Source: UBA4732 sp963823075 (GTDB lineage Bacteria > Planctomycetota > Planctomycetia > Gemmatales > Gemmataceae). Taken from it: a DNA stretch of 64,000 bases. The stretch spans positions 146,084 to 210,083 of the forward strand of contig CAWGKE010000021.1 of NCBI GenBank assembly GCA_963823075.1. The letters are read 5' to 3'. Below the pieces are notes generated by a model. The model was not told where the DNA came from, ran no database searches, and saw only the letters and a program-made list of their open reading frames with translations. Below are positions 61,832 through 64,000 of this stretch, one piece after another. The position numbers and the translations under genes were made by a program. Within the stretch, counting starts at the first letter, position 1; each line of letters opens with the position of its first letter.

Positions 61832-62035
61832 ATGCACGATATTCCAGAAACGGGCTTCTTACGATTAACTCAAGTGCTGAGCGTTATTCCCCTCGGCAAA
61901 ACAAGTTGGTGGGAAGGAGTGCGATCGGGACGCTTTCCGAAGCCGGTAAAGCTGTCGGCCCGCTGCACGGCTTGGCGGGCTGAGGACATTCGGGCGTTAA
62001 TCGAGAGCCTGTCCGATCCGGCCTCTCACAGTTGA
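61832..62035 (+). CDS. AlpA-family DNA-binding regulator
   Basis: A 67-residue HTH protein from ATG 61832 (an upstream in-frame start at 61757 is not needed). It reads HDIPETGFLRLTQVLSVIPL, GKTSWWEGVRSGRFPKPVKL and then SARCTAWRAEDIRALIESLS, the standard AlpA pattern. AlpA-type proteins switch on integrase or excision genes in prophages and islands; the integrase gene follows at 62446. Confidence 0.85.
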   Translation: MHDIPETGFLRLTQVLSVIPLGKTSWWEGVRSGRFPKPVKLSARCTAWRAEDIRALIESLSDPASHS

Positions 62036-62180
62036 TGGCTCTTCATTAAGCCATTAAGCGGCTTGTCGAGATTGCCTCGCACTATCTGCTCGCGCGTTAC
62101 ACCGTATATATGTTGCCAGTGCCGGTTCGATGTGTGAGACTCCTGAACTTAGGGGGACCCATCAGCTACCAAGACATTCT

Positions 62181-62442
62181 GCGGGTGAAAGTGTGGGTGA
62201 AACTGCAAGCTAACAGTTGATTTACTGCTTATATATGAGGCGGTTGGATGTTTATTGTGAATCCTGGCGCCCCAGCCAACCGGTCATCCGCCAAGGTTCG
62301 CGGAAATCCACCAAAGCATAGTGAAACAGCCGATCTCAGCGATTTCACTGTCCGCTAGCAGTCCGCTAATAACTGTTGACAATCAGGTCTAAATGTGGGT
62401 TAAATTGTGGGTGAAACCAAACAGATGAAAGCTTTCACCCAC
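62181..62442. repeat. Dispersed GTGGGTGAAA sites before an integrase gene
   Basis: Five matches or near matches to the 10-mer GTGGGTGAAA occur: 62181-62190 (GCGGGTGAAA), 62193-62202, 62395-62404 (GTGGGTTAAA), 62407-62416, and inverted at 62433-62442. They cluster in the 400 bp before the integrase start. Short direct and inverted sites in this position are typical of integrase arm-type or regulatory sites; function not shown. Confidence 0.55.
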
Positions 62443-62445
62443 ACC

Positions 62446-63634
62446 ATGACGAAACTGACAGATTTAGCCATTAAGCAACACCAAAGCTGGTAACAGCATC
62501 AAGAAACTAAGCGACGGAAATGGGCTTGCCCTCGTTGTTTACCCCAACGGCAGCAAATACTGGGTATACAGATACCGCTACCTCGGCAAGGAGAAGACCC
62601 TCTCCTTGGGCATATACCCTGAAGTAACGCTTGCGGAAGCGCGTCTGAAGCTAATGGATGCCCGCAAGCTCATAGCAGACGGGCAAGACCCCTCTGAGGC
62701 TCGCAAGGCAATGAAACGTCAGGCAATTGTCTCTGCTGAGAACAGTTTTGAAGCAATTGCACACGAATGGATCGCGGCGAAAAGCCCCGCGTGGACACCG
62801 CGATATACTGAGTTTATGACCAGGCGGCTTGAGAACGACCTGTTCCCCAGACTCGGCAATCGGCCAATCAGGGACATTACTGCACCTGAACTGTTATCAG
62901 TAGTCCGCGTTATTGAGGAGCGAGGTGCTACGGAGCTTGCCAACCGTACTGTTCAGTATTGCGGTCAGATTTTCATGTATGGCATTGCCACTGGCCGAGC
63001 TGACCGAAACCCTGCCGGCGACCTAAAGGGTGCACTCAAGACGCACGTCAAGAAGAACTTTGCTCACCTCAAGGCAATCGAATTACCTGCGTTTCTTGAC
63101 AAGTTGGACGCATATGATGGCAATCTGCAAACGAAGCTGGCCGTAAGGCTGCTCCTGCTTACTTTTGTACGCACGACTGAGTTGCGCGGGGCCACATGGG
63201 ATGAAATAGACCTCGATAAGGCTGAATGGCATATCGGTGCTGAACGCATGAAAATGCGGCGTGGCCATATTGTGCCCCTCTCCAGGCAAGCGGTGGCGGC
63301 GTTCAGGGAGTTGCAGCGTTTCAATGGGCAATGGAAATACGTCTTTCCGAACGTGAATAAACCTATCCAGCACATGAGCGAAAATGCGGTGCTGTATGCT
63401 CTCTACCGAATGGGCTATCACAACCGTACTACAGGCCACGGTTTTCGACACACGGCATCCACGATACTTAATGAGAGCGGCCTGTTTAGTAGTGATGCCA
63501 TCGAGCGTCAGCTGGCCCACGTGCAGGGCAATAAAATACGGGGCGTCTACAACCACGCCGAATACATGCCGGAACGCCGGAAAATGATGCAATGGTGGGC
63601 CGATTATCTTGATGAGGTTGCGGCAAAGAAATAG
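62446..63634 (+). CDS. DUF4102-type tyrosine integrase, frameshifted near the start
   Basis: An integrase of the P4/CP4 type, about 395 residues joined. ATG 62446 starts MTKLTDLAIKQ, then one frame ends early and another continues TKAGNSIKKLSDGNGLALVV with NGSKYWVYRYRYLGKEKTLS. The catalytic domain has Arg in FVRTTELRGATWDEIDLDKA, HGFRHTASTILNESG (H-x-x-R), QLAHVQG, and the C-terminal Tyr in VYNHAEYMPERRKM. The shift near 62478 breaks the N-terminus only. The gene's G+C is lower than the host's, pointing to transfer from another group. An AlpA-like regulator lies just upstream. Confidence 0.88.
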
Positions 63635-63690
63635 CCGCGCCGGTCACGCAACCCAAGGACATACTGAACTGAAGCCTTTTGCGTCTTGGC

Positions 63691-64000
63691 TCAATTCAGG
63701 AACGCCGGGGCGTTCTTGCTGAGCCATTCCTTGAGATCGGCCTGCGATTCAAACTCCGCGACCTGAATGCTGTCGATGGTCGGACCTGTTTCGCCGACGC
63801 TCCTGATGTCTTCTTCGCTCATCTCCCGAATCCACATGACCCGGTGTCGTTGAAGGCCGCCGGTGGTCAGATTGAGGGTTCCTTCATCGAGCGGCATGTC
63901 GAGGTTGGAGCCTTTGACCAGAACGAGGTAGACCAAATCGCCGCTGAATTTGAGCAGCAGTCCTTCGGACGGGTTGTACCGCCAAGGGCCGAGCCAGCCG
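63691..64000 (-). CDS. Hypothetical protein, 5' end outside the window
   Basis: An open frame on the minus strand from the window edge to 63691, at least 102 residues: GWLGPWRYNPSEGLLLKFSG, DLVYLVLVKGSNLDMPLDEG, HRVMWIREMSEEDIRSVGET and EFESQADLKEWLSKNAPAFLN-like end. It reads as a soluble alpha/beta protein with no motif I recognise. The true start is beyond 64000. It converges on the integrase gene. Confidence 0.6.
   Translation of the reverse strand, partial: GWLGPWRYNPSEGLLLKFSGDLVYLVLVKGSNLDMPLDEGTLNLTTGGLQRHRVMWIREMSEEDIRSVGETGPTIDSIQVAEFESQADLKEWLSKNAPAFLN

Noticed and set aside
62181..62442. A plasmid replication origin with iterons
   Set aside because: The 10-mers are few and irregularly spaced, no Rep gene is nearby, and an integrase follows, so arm-type sites fit better.

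Overview
The window looks like chromosomal DNA of a planctomycete, most likely Gemmataceae or a close relative, with a mosaic of mobile DNA in its right third. Supporting signs are high G+C, a Gemmata-type protein family at 31996-32706 (C-terminal LPILADALEDAGCDD and HVRGCWVVDL signatures), Hanks-type kinases with C-terminal TPR or membrane parts, a planctomycete-style ECF sigma factor/kinase pair, Uma2 and Rpn-like proteins, and many GC-rich hairpin repeats. The assignment is inferred from family resemblance only.

Left part (1-23.5 kb): a sigma-54 activator; a lipoprotein; a convergent ECF sigma factor-kinase/TPR operon; a STAS protein, a cysteine-less YHS-like protein and an EmrA/EmrB-type efflux pair; an acyl-CoA ligase; a tight five-gene operon of two ABC exporters and a cytidylate-kinase-like protein; a double emfourin-like lipoprotein; and a second Ser/Thr kinase. 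Middle part (23.5-42.3 kb): an Rpn-like nuclease; two apparently identical IS66-type elements in opposite orientation, one of which splits a HEPN-like gene; an IS5-like remnant and 78-bp MITEs; then Lnt, a hydrolase, tRNA-Glu with a LAGLIDADG-like gene, AroB, an EamA transporter, a class III aminotransferase, Uma2, an M20 peptidase and a BlaI/BlaR1-PDZ regulatory pair.

Right part (42.3-64 kb) is accessory DNA. A tRNA-Leu is followed by a tyrosine integrase and then by the most interesting locus: a four-gene operon on the minus strand encoding a ubiquitin-like protein, a Prok-E2-like enzyme, a JAB/JAMM peptidase and a ThiF/E1-like activating enzyme, each overlapping the next by 4 bp. Divergent from it is a three-gene operon of an ECF sigma factor, a small acidic protein and an ImmA/IrrE-type metallopeptidase, which looks like its regulator. 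Fragments of the same integrase family recur at 48.2 and 49.3-49.5 kb, so the ubiquitin-like module and a low-GC methyltransferase lie between integrase-derived sequences. Beyond them is a decayed conjugative/plasmid-like block (ParB-like, SprT-like, TraG/VirD4 pseudogene, excisionase-like protein, small membrane proteins), an acyl-CoA dehydrogenase remnant, a VapBC pair, and an AlpA regulator plus a DUF4102-type integrase.

A caution applies throughout. At least a dozen recognisable genes are split by a single frameshift (lipoprotein, kinase, sigma factor, AroB, aminotransferase, both integrases, JAB, ImmA/IrrE, methyltransferase and others) although both halves keep conserved sequence. This pattern suggests residual indel errors in the assembly as much as true gene decay. 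The TraG-like, sigma-like and acyl-CoA dehydrogenase regions carry several lesions each and are more likely true pseudogenes.
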